Part shown: piece after piece, positions 25,818-39,411 of the stretch
Layout of the letters: every line of letters begins with the position of its first letter
How positions within the stretch are numbered: position 1 is the stretch's first letter
From: Cloeon dipterum
Lineage: Eukaryota; Arthropoda; Insecta; Ephemeroptera; Baetidae
Direction of reading: 5' to 3'
Assembly: GCF_949628265.1 (NCBI RefSeq)
Contig: NC_088788.1
Coordinates: 17,484,001-17,548,000 of the forward strand
DNA length: 64,000 bases
Translations under genes and position numbers: made by a program
Notes under the pieces: model-generated
The model's input: the letters and a program-made list of their open reading frames with translations, nothing else
Databases searched by the model: none
What the model was told of the DNA's origin: nothing

Positions 25818-28800
25818 TTACGATCTGACCCTCTCAGAAATGACGCTACTGATGGACGGCAGCTTTGATGTCGGCGGCTCCTCGCAGGCGAAGTGAGCGC
25901 TTTTGTCGGCGGGCAGCGGTCTCTTGTAGAGGCGCCAGGCAATCACCATCAGCACCACCATCTCAGTCATCATCAAAGTGTTGTAAACCACTGCAAACGA
26001 GAGTGGTATGTATAAAGGAAAATGTGTCTTTTCGTGAATGCTTACGATTTGCAAAAACGGTCGGTGGCAGCGACGGGTGGCAGGGAAAGGCGCCGGCCCA
26101 AGCGGCCACGCGGATGCCCAGTCCCTGCAGTTTCGAGAAGATCAGCACGAACTGCAGCGAGATCATCTTCTGCGGCACAAAGTAGCCCTGAAGGTGGCCA
26201 GGACCCAAAAATCGCGCAAGCATTCCTGTCAAATTGAACCAAGTTGATGATTTTTACTTATTTTTATATCACGTGTAAAAATTTATTGTATTTATCATAA
26301 ACACAATGTTGTTAAAAGTGAAAAGTGAAACCGAAATTGAAAACTAGAATTTTGTGTTTGTTGTGGCCGGAATTGTTCAATTTATATAAAAGTTTTACAA
26401 AATTGGGACGTTTCTAAAATTTTAAAACTAAATTAACTGAAGTTTCTCGATTCCACCAAACTAATTATTTCAAAGAAGTATTCCAAAATCCAAAAATGCA
26501 AGGTGGAAAATAAATATCTTTAGCTAAAAAAAAGGTTGAATAATTTCGTATACAAATGAAATAATTTTAGAACGTGGGCTTAAATTGCTTGCAATGTGGG
26601 AATCCTATGGTTCGTGTTCATTTGAAGTCCATACTTCTCAACTCACACGAGGAAAATCGTTAAAAACACAGATATAATTATTTTACTTGGCTTACTCACC
26701 CATTCCCCACAAAGCTGAAAATATCGAAATGAACATAACGGGAGCCGCGTAAAGTGTGTGCTGGGCAGCAGACACTGACAGGCTTTCGGCAGCCACGACC
26801 ATCAACGTGAGGTAAATCAGGCCCTGCACCACGGGTAACTGCACCACCAGACACCGCATAAACGCTAGGCTCTGCCTGAAAATGAGCTGATTTAATATTT
26901 GAGTAAACCATTAAAATACAATTTTAAATTGACTTAAAAAGACAATGCAAATATTAAAACAGGAAAACTGTTAAAATTAATTTCTGTGTTAATTTTGTAA
27001 AATTATTTTAGCTTCCTGTATAAAAAAGAACATAATATCAAAACTCAATTTTTTTACTCACGGTTTAACATCGATTTGGCGCGGCATGCAGCACCAGAAG
27101 CAGCACAGAGGGGGCACTCTAGGCGTGAGAATTTGGTTCTGCGAGCTATTGTGACTGGAGTTGAGGATGGCCGATTTGCCGCCGCTGTAGTCGAGGAGCA
27201 GACAGAAGAAGTTGTACCACGCTGTGGTGAAAGCCAGCTGCGTCGTGGCTTCAGAGATCAACTGAGCGCGTGGACAAATCGACGCGATCATTATAGCCAC
27301 TGCTACAATCTGAAATTCAGGAAAACTTTATACATATATGTTCAATTTAAAAACCAAAAAAGCTTTAATTTAAATTTTGTTTTTGATAGGTATGACAGGG
27401 AAGTTATAATATCTGAAATTATCGTGTAGTTTGAATTTATATTTCTGCTTTTTCAATGCACATTTTACGTCATTTAGAAAAGCTTTCTCATTTTTTACTG
27501 ATCAGCAACATTTAATTTCTCTTTTAATATTTCCATAGCCAAAATTTAATAAAAAAAAAACAGTGAATTATTTTATTACAAAATAAATAAGAATGTAAAA
27601 CTTACTGGGTACACAGAAATAACAAGAATAGTGCTCGACTTGGCTTGTGGGAGGCCGTGTTGCAATACGTGGGAAACGCAGTCCGCGAAAAGCACAAATA
27701 CGGAGATGAGGGCGACCATCCCTAAGCACAGCAAGAGGATTCCGGCGAATTCTATAGCTGCAAAAATGGAACGAAATAAAGTACATGAGTCACTTTTATT
27801 TCCATTGATAAAAATACTATAAGGTGAATTTAACATAAATTATTGATATAGAAATTGAATTACTCAAAAATATCAAACAATTAAACCCAGTATGGCAAAA
27901 TATTGCTTTAATTAAAAAATTGAATAGCATTAACACTGTTTCACTTTAAAATTTTCAGTAAATTTATTTTACGATGAATTACTTGGCAAAGTGTTATTTG
28001 CAGATATTAAATTGGAAGCCAAAAATTATTATGATTTTGAAATTTTTGTTTGCTTCATGGTTTGTAGTTTTAGGCCACAAAACTAAAAATAAAGGACGCT
28101 AGAGTTATTTTTGTTCTCAAAATGAAAAAATTAGACATTTATGTAGGCAAGGATGAGTAAGGGCCAATTCCACGTATTTTGGCATGACACAAACCACAAT
28201 AAATCTTTTGTAATAAATTAAGTTGTGTATTATTCTGTTAAATGTAATGGTATTTAATAAGCACTTCAATTCTAATCTCTAAAATATCTTAAAATGTTTG
28301 TCGAGCAGATATGGGAAATGCGCGAGCGGCTGTAAATCCCTGGCGCCGCTGCTGTCAAGAGAAAAAAATGAGATATTTATTTAAGGGAAAGTTAGAAGCA
28401 CCTTGCTCAAACAAAATGCGAGAATTGGCCAACGCGCGGAGAAGGAGATACTTCAGGCCATGTTACTTTTACACCGGAATAAATAAACACTGCAGACGAG
28501 AGTTGAAAAGTTGCTCAGGAACCGTGAAGTAATAAAGATCTAAAGACTCTCTAACGGTTGAAATAAGTTTTTTAATCAAAGCTTCTATTGTTGGGTGTCC
28601 ATCTAGTTGATTGCCGTAAAGTGACTCTGCGGTATGGTAGTTTACTTTATTATCTCGTGCGAAGTGCGTATTGCGTAATTTCAGCCATGTGCTTGTGATA
28701 CGCTTGGTTAAATTCGATTGGGTAAACGTTTTGCCCAAGAAAACGGTCGCGGAAAGGTTTTTAATTGAGCGTAGGCATTATGCGTCAAGGTTGAATCGAT

Positions 28801-31205
28801 AAAGTCAGGTATTCTGCCTTAATTTTTTCCGTCTGGGAGGATCCCCAGATAGATGAACACTTGGTGGAAATTCCAAGCCTGATACGTTGAGTCATATTTC
28901 CTCGATCGTAATAGAGGTAGATGGGGAACTAATAAAAAAATAGAGAAAACTTGTACTATATTTCCTAAATTTCGGTTCAATATTATGTTGATGAATTTTA
29001 AATTTTTCAAGGCAACATTTTAAATTATATTTAAATTAAGCATAATAATAAAGCAAATATCCCTTGATGATTTTTTACAGATTTGTAAGACCAAACCCTT
29101 TTAAGGTTTGTTTGTTAAAAAGAAGATGCTAGAAAGACGATATTCTTTGCTTGAAAAAAACTGGTTAGAGCATAAGAGCAGCGAATTTATTACAGCCCTT
29201 ATGACGCTGCTTGGAAACAGCCAAGGAATGGAGTCAAGTGGCAAGTTCAAGGCTCTTTCAGGAGCTCTTTTTTCACTTCGCTTTTACGCTCGAATTAGTG
29301 CCACTATCTTTTTGTTCGTGTATATCAGACTATTCTGCTTCTTGCGGATGCGGGAATCCAACCTAATAAAAGAATCCTGTGCCAATTCTACCGTGAATTT
29401 TTTTGTGTAACATAAAATTTCGAACGAATATAAACCCTGCGGCGAGGTGTTTTTGCATCACTTGCAAGAAACTTGACATGTAACATGTAAGATGTTTTGT
29501 GTTGCGAAGAGAGAAAAAAATATGATGGATGGAATCGTGATATCATTTAAATCACGTCAATATCTTGAATTTTAATCTGAAGCGTCATGAGTCATTCGCG
29601 TATGGGGAATCACCTCTCAAGGCGAGAATTAGAGCGAATTGTTCAACTCATCACACATTGTCGGTGGTGGTATTGCAAATATTATACGTTCTCTGCAGCT
29701 CAGCTGATGTGCAAACTTGTTCAATTAAATCGCAATATGCCTGCAAACGAAGCCAAAATAGAAACTAACAATCATGCCTTGACCGCATTTTAGTAAATAA
29801 ATTAAATTCAAAGCAAAACAGTACGTACATCTATTTCGATTATTACAAGTGATTGTAACAATCTATTTATCATACGGCTATTAGAGTAATAAAAATAAAA
29901 ATGACAAATCGTGGCAATAAAAAAGCACCTTGCTGCTGCCCTGTAAGATTTCCTCGCGGGGTTTCATGCGTGATTCATCTTCCATGAAGCATTTTGTGTT
30001 GGGAATTCCAACCGAACCAGTTCAGATGGTGGTTCTTTATTCATTTCATCTCAAGCAATTATGTAAGCTTTCTTTTCATTCTCTACGGGCTGAATTCAAT
30101 TTATCGGTTACTTTACTTATGTATTATTATTGAGGAATGGCACAAAGTGGATGCATGAGGGATTTTTTAAGAGATTCGAAGTGGAATTGATACAGGGTAT
30201 CTATTGCAACAATGAGTTATATATTGATTGAATTAGCAGTTGATCAAATTGTAAGGGTGAATGATTATTTTATGCAGTATACTGTTATAGTAAAATCAGG
30301 TCCAAGTAACAGTTAAATTTCAGAATCAATTCAGGATGGTCAGCTAATAGTGAAAATTCAGATAGGAAATAATTCCGTAACACATTTTCGTACAGCAGAG
30401 TGATTTATCTAAAAATAAAAAAAATATAGCCACAGTTAATTTTCACTAATTCCAGGCCATGCTGAATTAATTTTCCGCGCAAGTAGAGCCATTCAGTTTA
30501 TTTACAATTTGGAGCAGGCATAATCTCATAAATTTTAAGTTAAGTTATTTTCCCATTTTCAGAGAGTATATATGTATTTAAAGTAAAGGTAAAAATTAAT
30601 TTTATGGCTATGAATTTTGCAGCACACATCCACTCAAATCAATTAATGTTAAAAATTTTATAATCTTGCGCGTGCATGAATTTCTGCATAACAATTGTGC
30701 TTCATACATTTTTGAAGCTTCACAAAGAACAATTTGAAACAGGCTTTAACGAGGAACACAGATTAAAGTTTCTTCAAATATGATAAAGATTGTTTGAACC
30801 GAAAATTTTCAAAATTCTTGTTTCCTTAAATGACTCAATTATGTCATATTTGTAATCTGAAATATTTCAAATTAATATAACTTTATGTCGTAGGCTTTTG
30901 AAGCAATATTTCTAATATTTTCAAACTATTTAAAACATAATATATTTAATAAAAATTAATTTACCCCAGGAAAGCAATGAACACAATTATCTTTTACAAA
31001 TGAAGAAACTGCGCTTGATTGCCCTACCTGAAAGGTAATCCGCAACGGACGGGATCATATCCGGGACGCACCTTTCTCCAGGGAAAAAAGAGTTGTTGAA
31101 CGCCGACACATTTTGGGGGTTGGCTGGCAAATAGGGCGCCGGCGTGTCGGCGAGGACAGCATCGAGGAGGCCCTGCACGCCGCCGGCAAACTCTGCACTT
31201 GCCAT
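25818..31205 (-). CDS. Organic solute transporter subunit alpha (OST-alpha / SLC51A family)
   Basis: Polytopic plasma-membrane protein of the OST-alpha/TMEM184 family. In vertebrates, OST-alpha pairs with OST-beta to move bile acids and steroid conjugates by facilitated diffusion. Six exons (high to low): 31028-31205, 27606-27757, 27062-27309, 26700-26875, 26046-26225, 25818-25990; all phases agree and give 368 aa (human about 340). The N-terminus is soluble, with two N-glycosylation sequons (NVS, NNS), as expected for an outside N-terminus. About seven hydrophobic segments follow, the first being GILLLCLGMVALISVFVLFA. The family's cysteine cluster is present as CCFWCC (179-184). The ALWGMGMLARF segment and following hydrophobic helix match the ALWTLGII region of the family. 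The tail is cytosolic. The start is the ATG at 31205 (A at -3, G at +4). Intron 1 is unusually long (27758-31027) and shows no inner gene. The partner OST-beta is not seen in this window. Confidence 0.87.
27758..31027. other. Long first intron of OST-alpha, no inner gene seen
   Basis: This 3.27-kb AT-rich stretch separates exon 1 from exon 2 of the transporter gene; every other intron of that gene is below 500 bases. Open frames on both strands are short and without known motifs. Long first introns often carry enhancers, but no specific site is identified here. Confidence 0.6.
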
Positions 31206-32180
31206 GTTTCGCAAAAAGTACACTTCCTGATGCAAAGCCGAGCGAAGCCGTCTCGCAGCTGGTTGCAGAAATAATGTGTCCTTTCGTGGCAGCCTGCTCG
31301 CCGGGGATTTAGTCAGTGAGTCGGTCTCTCGGTGGTCCTCCGGGCGCGCCGAGCGAGCGAGATAAAAAGGCGGTGGGGAGCAGCATCGAGATCTAGGAAG
31401 GGGCCTTTCTTTCTCATCGCATCTCTTTCCGCACGCCAGGTGAAAGTGCGAAGGAGTTAGAGTGCGTTTGTGAGACGCAAGGCTGCTTTAAATAACTCCA
31501 AGCACCTAATTGAAACAGCCTCGACCCGCGACTCTGTTATTTAACTTTTCGCATTGTTTTTTGCCATTAGTACTGCGTATATACGCTCGCATAATTCACG
31601 ATGACAAGCGGCTATATTGTTGACACTTAGCACTCACGTAATTAATGTTAATTGTACTGCTACGAGTGACTTTTAGTTTTTTTTTGTCGCAACTAATTTC
31701 ATTAAGAACTTCTTTGTAGCGTTTTAGGACAAAGAATTAACCTCCATTTTTATTTGAACATTAGAGGACTTTATAAAAGGTCAAACTAAATTATCAAAGC
31801 GATTAAACAACATTCAGAGACTTTGTTTTTGCGTCTTAGTTGTTGGCTAGTATTAACAATTTTAAAAAATCATGGCGAAACAATTTTTTATCAGCAGCAT
31901 TGGGAAAATGGTATTATCGTACGTTTATAATTATTCTCCAAAAATCGTAACGCCGGAAAACACTTAAAGAGTCAATTTTGTGAATGTCTACTTTTTTGTC
32001 AAACCCTGGATCGTCTCTCCAAAAGAGTAAGACGCCCGAGCTTTTTGCAATCAGCTAGCAACCAGCTGTGTGTCCAGTCTCATCACGACATAATTGCATG
32101 AAAGGGACATGTCCTATGAAGGACCGCTCCAAGGTTACCTTCTACAAATCAAACAAAGTTTTACTCAATGATGAAAAAAG
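31206..32180. other. OST-alpha upstream region and VPS11 downstream region
   Basis: The part at about 31206-31450 is CpG-richer and is probably the OST-alpha promoter and 5' UTR (- strand), though no TATA box for that strand was found. The remainder is AT-rich and leads to the 3' end of VPS11. No gene is visible. Confidence 0.45.
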
Positions 32181-32224
32181 GTTTATTTGATGACGATTTC
32201 AAGCCACGCGAAAATTAATACATA

Positions 32225-32230
32225 TTTATT
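32225..32230 (-). terminator. Poly(A) signal for VPS11
   Basis: TTTATT on the + strand reads AATAAA on the VPS11 strand, about 97 bases after the stop. A second one lies at 32182-32187, so either may be used. Confidence 0.55.
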
Positions 32231-32326
32231 GGAGCAGTTAAAATTAATTATACAGAATGAACAATTTCGCAGTCTTGTAAAGCATATTTCTTCCATAAAC
32301 AAAAAACAAAAATATATGAAAAAGCA

Positions 32327-35300
32327 TTAATCCTCTCCAAAAGGATTCAAGTTTTTATCATAATCATCCTCTTCGTCCTCAAAAGGATTGATTGACTTCA
32401 CAGAGGCCTTTTGCGGCGTGGAATCCTTTGGCGCAGCCTCAACAGCGACCTCATCTTCAGCAAAGGGATTCTTGGCATCGTCATACTCGGGAGATTCATC
32501 AAACGGATTCTTTGGCACCGACAGCACAATTGGCTGAGGTGACCTTCTCGCCGAACTTACCGACTTTGCTGCGAGAGGAACCGCCTGCGCCTCGGAATGC
32601 GACCAGGGCTCGTATCGGTCGGTTACTGAGGCACTTTGCGTGGTTGCACCTGCGGTCAAAAATATTAATAAATGAAAGCAGAGTAAAAAGGTATTAGTAG
32701 GTAAAGATCATAAATTTTTACTTCTTGACAAAATAACAAAACCATTTTTTGGTTGGGAAATTATGGCGGTTGACTTTTTTCCTTCTTATTTATTTAAGAC
32801 ACCTAATTGTGCAGATGATTTACAAAAAAAGCTGATCATCTTTAATTTGAAAATTACAATCACTAAAAAAGAAAATTCAAAGGAATTTTTGTCGTAAAAA
32901 AATGGAATTAGAAAAAAGTATATATGAAACGTTTAAAAAATGTTTGTTATAGATATGTTAGGAGTGTCTTAAACCTTCTTTTATATTTGTAAATTTAACC
33001 CTGCCTAAATTCTCCACTATAATTATAATGCTGATTTGCTGATACATCTCTTTGATTTCAGACTTATAAAAGACTTCCAAAAATATTTATTGGCGTATTT
33101 TTTTACAATTAAAATTACCTGAGCCCCCTTCCATGAGCCTAAGTCTTGCCTCTGACGCGATATTGTCTTTCGCTGACTCAACGATCTTCTTTTGAGTGAC
33201 ACCTGAAGAACAGTGGTCATTAAAATCCAAACAAGCGATTTTTTGTGGAAAATTACCAGGTGAGGTGGCAGTTGTTACAGGGTTGTTAAACACACCGCGT
33301 CCAAAGTAGTCGGCCACCAGGGAAAATCCATCTTGCGCGCGCTCTAGTTGACTATGGAATGACTCATGAAGAGATCTCGATTGCTCCTTCAATCAAATTT
33401 AATTTAATGAAGGGCTTTTGATGTTGTATACAATTTCTCACTTGTGATTTAATGATGTCCATTATTTTCTTGTTATTTGGCAAACAAACCGGGCACTCGT
33501 GATCACTTTCGGAACAACTCTGAAAACAACTGAAAAAATTCGTCAAGTCAGAAATACCGAAAATTAAATACATGAGAAAATTCAATAATTAAACACAGGA
33601 ATAACAATTTTTCCTGGTTAAATAATCATTTTTATCATATTTAAATTTTAATATTTGATTAAATACTTAAAAAATACTATAAATTTAATAATTACCAATT
33701 AATTTAATTTAATTTGCAATTTTAAACCCTCCCAGTTTAAGATACATTAAGAAAATAACAATTTTAATATTTTTATGGAAGTTTCCTATGTTGAAAAAGC
33801 ATTTGGACTAAACAGCAGAGGAGACCCATATTTTAAGAATTATTTTTTGGTGCTAAATTTTCACATGGTTTCTTTTTTAATTACTTACTGTTGGTGGAAT
33901 GAATGCTGGCAGAGGAAGTGGATGGAGGGCATCTCCAAGTGCTGGTTGCACGCGTTGCACAGATTTGCCCGGAATATCACATTGCTTGTCTCGATGGCGT
34001 TAATCTGCTGGCGGATTGCTCTAGTTTCTGCAGAATACTTTTCAATCAGCGCTTGCTCCTGCTTTGTCATCTCCTCCTCTCCCTTCAGCACTCCTAGAAG
34101 GTACGACCTGACGTCACCCAGGGTGGCGCTGCTTGAGGCCAGAGCGTCAATCACCAACAGTGGTGGCAGTAGTCTATCTTTTTCTGCAAATTAGGATACC
34201 AAAATGATTTTAATGACTCCTTGTTTAAAAAAAATTTTCCAACTCAAAGTTAATAGTAAGTAGAGGCCTGTAAAAAATATAACTCACCAATTACTAGCAA
34301 AATTTCTGACAGAACGTGAGCTGGAGCACCAGAATCCTTGGAACAGGCGTTCAAAGCTTGCACCCAGAGAGTTGGCTCCTGGCCTCCGAACTTCCGACAA
34401 CAAGCCAACAGACCTTCGTAATCTCTGCTTGAGGCGTAATAACGCATCATGTGTTGATACATTTTTGAGTCCTCATACAAATAAAGAAGACCTGCAAAAA
34501 TTGTCAAGTTTAAACCTTAATGGATTTTAATTAATTTTTAACTTTTTACCATCTGAAAAGTGGTGCAGCTGACAGAGGATCAGGGTCTGGGCGCGGTCAA
34601 AGTTTGCGTCAGGATTCTGCAGCAGCATAATAACCTTCTGTCCTAGCTGCCTTTTTTCTTCCATATCTCCAGCTTCCCACACCTGCAAATACTGCTCTAC
34701 CAGGGTGTTGTAGACCAAATTGCTCTCGTGCGGATCAACCTGAAAAATTAATTTGTCATTTTTCAATTTTTCCAAACAGTCCCCAAATTTTTGGATGGAA
34801 AAATTCCTTAAAAAGTACCCAACACAAATTAATTTTCCCCATGAACTTATCAGTCCGCTTGACAGGGCAGCGAGACACAATACCTGAATGGAATGCTCTA
34901 GGAATTGAATCAGCATGTCAGGGTTTTCCAGAAACAAGTGTATGAACTCCTCTGGATTGGCCCGATTTTCTTCCAATCTGCTGCCATCAAATTCCCTCTG
35001 GAAAAAATTACTTAGCTCATTAGCTCAAGCTTAAAGTGTAGCATACTGGATCAATAAGCGGCTCTCCTTTGGGCTTGTAATTGGAACAGAGTCTTTTAAG
35101 AAAATCTGTCGTTTCTTGCGGCGCCTCCTTCAACAGCAGCGGTCCATATTTTTTCATGTTGGCCTCCGCGTCGTGGAAAGGCAGCTCGGAAATGTATTCG
35201 AGAACCTTCTTGTACTCTTGCTTGTCTTCCAGCTGGATTTTCACGTACCAATCGTGTCTGCGGTGTTTTAGAGCCAGAGTGAGAGCGTCAGCAGACGACA

Positions 35301-38300
35301 CTTGCCGGCAAACTTTGATTGCAGTGTCGACGTCAAAGTCCAAGTCTCGATCTTTTGTCTGTTTGATAGATTTAAAGAAACAGTCCTAAACCTGAGAAAA
35401 TTGAATTACCAGCACGAATTCTCGAAGCTTGTCTGTTCTGTTCAGCTTGGAGTAGCAGTTTATCAGCAGAGTCGTGTGATCCTCACCGGCCAAACCGTGC
35501 TTGTGCAGCGCTTGCAGATACGTGGTCAGGTATTCAATTAGTTGCGAGTCCAAAAACTGGAAAATAACCCGCGCATATTTTAACAAGTTGAATAAATCGA
35601 GAGCTAAATTTATTAAGAAAAACAATGAAGATTTGCACACTTTCCAAAAAAATTAATCTGTCGACGTGGAAAAAAATAAAAATGATTCAATATTGATTTC
35701 AATTTAGTTTTTGTTCAATCATGGTTAATTTTGGTTTATTAAGATATTTAATATGGAGAAAAAAGTTTCATGGATTAAAAGTAAAATTAAAGCGTTCTAT
35801 TGTGGATTTTTCTGGGCTTCTTCGACTCTTTGTATACCTCAATTTGTAGATAATTAATCTCTACGCACATTAATAAGATATATTTCAGCAATGTAAATGA
35901 TTTATATTAAAATATTTCAAATACATTTATAATAAGTATAAAAATCAATAAAAAAGTTATTTATGAACAAAACATGAAATTATATAAGTTAAGGGGTGTA
36001 AATAGTATTATATTTTTTAAATTTAAAACGATACAGAGATTTTTAGAAAGTAAAAAAGGATCCATCAATCAATTTTTCTCGTTAGGGGGGGGGGGATCTA
36101 AATACCAAGGGAAATCACGATTGGATTTTTAAATGGATTTTAAAGTTTTCTTACATAAATCCCAGTCTGTAACTCGAAATCAACTCTAGATATAAAATTG
36201 TGGACTGGTGGTCCTTGCAAACATCACAAAACTCACTTTTCTGATAATATATGAAGGTTCCAATGTGTCAATGGTCTTAATGTATTGCTCAATGGCCCCT
36301 GAGTGGTCTCCTTTGCTGTAAAGGTGGTCTCCATACTGCCTGAAAATGTCGCTCAACCCTTCAGCATCGTATTGCTGACTTTTCGCGATTCTACAATAAT
36401 CCCTTTTAGTCAAAACGCAACCTAAAAAATATATATTCACCTTATGGCGACGTCGTACAAATTCTTCTTAAAAAGCATCGACAGCTTAGATTGCACATCT
36501 TTTTCGGCCAGAGCAAGCAGGTTGTTCCCTTCAGTGAGAACAAGGAAGTAGCCCCACTCGCTCAGTACTGCCTGCACCTCGCGGACGGGAGCCGTGTATA
36601 CGAGAAATTTATTTTGCAGGTCAAGCACCGTCAGCGTCAAACTGTAAAAAATATAATCTGAAATGCCTAGAAATAAGTATAGCTTTGCAAACCTTGTTAT
36701 AGAGTTTTCCTCGCTGCCACCCGGTTTCCTGTCCTCAGCCACGACAACAAGATACGTTCGTGAAATCTGCAGCAGTTTTTTCTTTCCTTCGATGGCGTAG
36801 CATGGACCTCTGCCTTCTGGAGTGTAGCAATACACAGCCTGAAAGAGATTTTTTGTTTGTTTAACTTTTATCAATTAGCGTAGAATATAATTCACATCAG
36901 TGCGGCCAATGATGAAGTTGCACTCGGGAATGCAGTCTGTGGCAACGCAGCAATTCCGCTCACAACCCAAACTGTCCAAATTTTGCTGAAAAAAATTAAC
37001 TCTAATTATTTTCGTGATAAATGAATACAAAGACAGGGAAATATTTGGATGAAGCAAAATCACAATAATAAATCAATAATTTTGTTTCACAGGCTATGCT
37101 GACGATAAATAGAGATATTTTGGAGCTACTAAATTAATATTTTAAATCGCTTTTTAATTTCTCTATATAATTTATTTTTTCGTTTTTATTTTTCAAAAAA
37201 GGTATTAATAATTTTTCAAGATTAACTTTTTTATTTTAAAAGTGAAACTTTTCAATTTGCGTTTTTTCAAGTTGCATAATATCATTTTAGTAGTTTTTGT
37301 ATATTCTAAAATAACCTAATTTTTTTGTTCACTTTCAGAATGAAACAATATGCATGCGACGGTTTAGTTTGTGATTTATTTATTGTATTGTATGGAAACT
37401 TTTTGATAATGCAACTTTTATATTATATTATTATTTTTATATTTTTGCTATTTTAGGAACTTTTAAGGGGAATCCTTCTCGGAAAGTTTTAAATTAGTAT
37501 CGTATCTATATTTAACTACTAATTATTAGCTTTTTCAGAAATTCCCTGTGAAAACGCGAAAATTTGGAGACTTTCCTCCTTTGCTCCTTTTTGAATTTCA
37601 TCTTATTTTTCTGATTTTTTCATTAATATAATTAAGATGCCAGCCTAAGGAAAATTATATACCTTAAACTCCTTATCCTTGGTGGTAATGTTGTAAAGGA
37701 AGGAGCCAGCAGTGGTCGCAACAAACAGGAACATTGCCCTGGCGGTGATGCGGAAGGCCAGCCCAGAAATGCTGTCCGAACTATCCCGCAGCACCACCTG
37801 CTTCGTCGCCCTCTCGCGGCCTACATCTCCTCGCTGCAGCAAAATGGTTCCGTCCGAGTAGCCTATGGCAACCAGTTGGTTCTGGTGGACGGCCAGGGCT
37901 GTCACCGTGGCCCCCCTGCCTCCAGGTTGCAGCCGGTGCGAGCGCAGGGAGCTTGGGGAACCTTGCTTGTCCTTTTTCTCAGTGTCCCACACCCTGAGAA
38001 TGGAGTTTCCTCCTTCATCTTCCTATATAGGGATTGATATAATATATCATGTATAATATATCATAAAACCAAAAATTCACATGAACATTTATATATTTTA
38101 AAAAAGTTTCATACCCCGACTGTAACGAGGAAAGAGGAATGTTGGATGTGGTGCACGCAATTGACTTTGCCATCGTGAGCCCTGAACGTAGACACGTCGA
38201 AACTACGATTAGCCAGGTGCACAAACCCTTCTGCGTCTCCAAAGACAAGATTGTTGTGACCACTAGACGAAGTAGTTATTTGTGAGCCCTAAAAATAAAC

Positions 38301-38569
38301 CAATAATATTTTATTCGAGAAAATGAATGAAATATAATTAGAGGACCTTCAGCGCCTCACTGATCTTCCCGCTGTCAATGCTTTTGTTCAGGTCAAAAAA
38401 AGTGAAACGCCGCCACTGTAAAATATTGAAGTTGTTAATGCTAATATGAAAACAGGAGTATGTATTTTTGTGCGTATGAATATGTATTGCTGTCAAAAAT
38501 AATTGATCACAATCACAGCCGTCATACATACATAGTCATTGCTTTTCAACTAACCTCCATAAAAGCCAT
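32327..38569 (-). CDS. VPS11: VPS11, HOPS/CORVET core subunit with RING finger and NPF-rich tail
   Basis: Peripheral endosome/lysosome protein; core subunit of the CORVET and HOPS tethering complexes. Eighteen coding exons (high to low) join with matching phases: 38555-38569, 38347-38415, 38115-38288, 37663-38022, 36896-36985, 36693-36838, 36441-36641, 36237-36390, 35410-35556, 35047-35358, 34884-34997, 34550-34739, 34288-34491, 33889-34183, 33442-33529, 33257-33386, 33119-33202, 32327-32649. This gives 1031 aa (human VPS11 is 941). The N-terminal beta-propeller opens MAFMEWRRFTFFD; the middle is a clathrin-heavy-chain-like solenoid (QYGDHLYSKGDHSGAIEQYI, YLYEDSKMYQHMM); a RING-H2 domain spans 801-839 (C801, C804, C817, H819, H822, C825, C836, C839) with FSLVADYFGRGVFN after it. 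The last exon adds a tail with four NPF motifs. Exon 2 ends in an odd donor (GTCCTC). The longest introns are 35557-36236, which holds an 11-base G run at 36085-36095, and 36986-37662; neither shows a gene. Confidence 0.95.
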
Positions 38570-39370
38570 CCTGGAAGATGAAACAGAGATTTAAGCTCAA
38601 CTTGATGAGAACCGATTTCTCTGGGAAGATATATTATCAATTGAAATTTAGTTCAATTGGCAATTTTGAAAATTAAGGTTCCGCCCATTATTATTATTGT
38701 GCACTCTTCACTTTTCTCTCCACTCGACACAGCTGATTTTGACAGAACGGAGAACGAAGAACACCATTGCTGCCAACAAAATCTAGAAGCGTTATATGGT
38801 GCCAACTTAAATCAAAGAAAAGAGCGGTCTAATTGTGAGCTATACAAAGTAATAAAAAGGGTTCCGAAATTTGTTGAAGTGTTTACTGTACTTGCATCAC
38901 TACATAATCTTGATTTTCACATGTGTGTTGGTGATATTGACCCAAAGAATATTTCAGAAACAATTTCAAACAAGAAATTCCTGGCATTTAGGTTTTTATG
39001 ACAAAATATTCATCTATAGATCTCATGAAGGTCAAAGGTTACCATTATTTTCAATTGTTTTTTTAATAAATTTTTGGAAGCAATAACTGAAATTAAATAA
39101 CGTAATACATGTTTTGCAAATATGTTGCAAATTGCGAGTACACTGAAATTTTCGCGACAGTAATAGTTAGGCTATTAGTTATTGTGTCGTTTTTACCAAT
39201 TTCAGGTTTAAAATTCAGTTTGGAGTCAAAAACTGTAAAATGAACACCATAGAAGAGACTCGCAGTATACTAGTAAACTACATCGTCATGCATTAGTGAT
39301 ACAGTCCCAGCTTAAGAAAACGTAAAATTAAAGATCACGAGAATTGGAAAGATCTCGGCTCCTGCTAACC

Positions 39371-39411
39371 ATGACGAGTGATAAAAAATCTCATTTTTTA
39401 TCACTCGTCAT
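39371..39411. repeat. Perfect 19-bp inverted repeat with 3-base loop
   Basis: The left arm 39371-39389 (ATGACGAGTGATAAAAAAT) is the exact reverse complement of the right arm 39393-39411, with CTC between. It would form a near-perfect cruciform or RNA hairpin. It does not follow a gene end, so a transcription terminator role is unlikely. It could be a tiny foldback insertion. Confidence 0.85.

Noticed and set aside
32327-32659. NPF-rich frame as a separate gene or as rabenosyn-5
   Set aside because: No FYVE or other rabenosyn domain is present, and the acceptor phase fits the VPS11 exon before it exactly.
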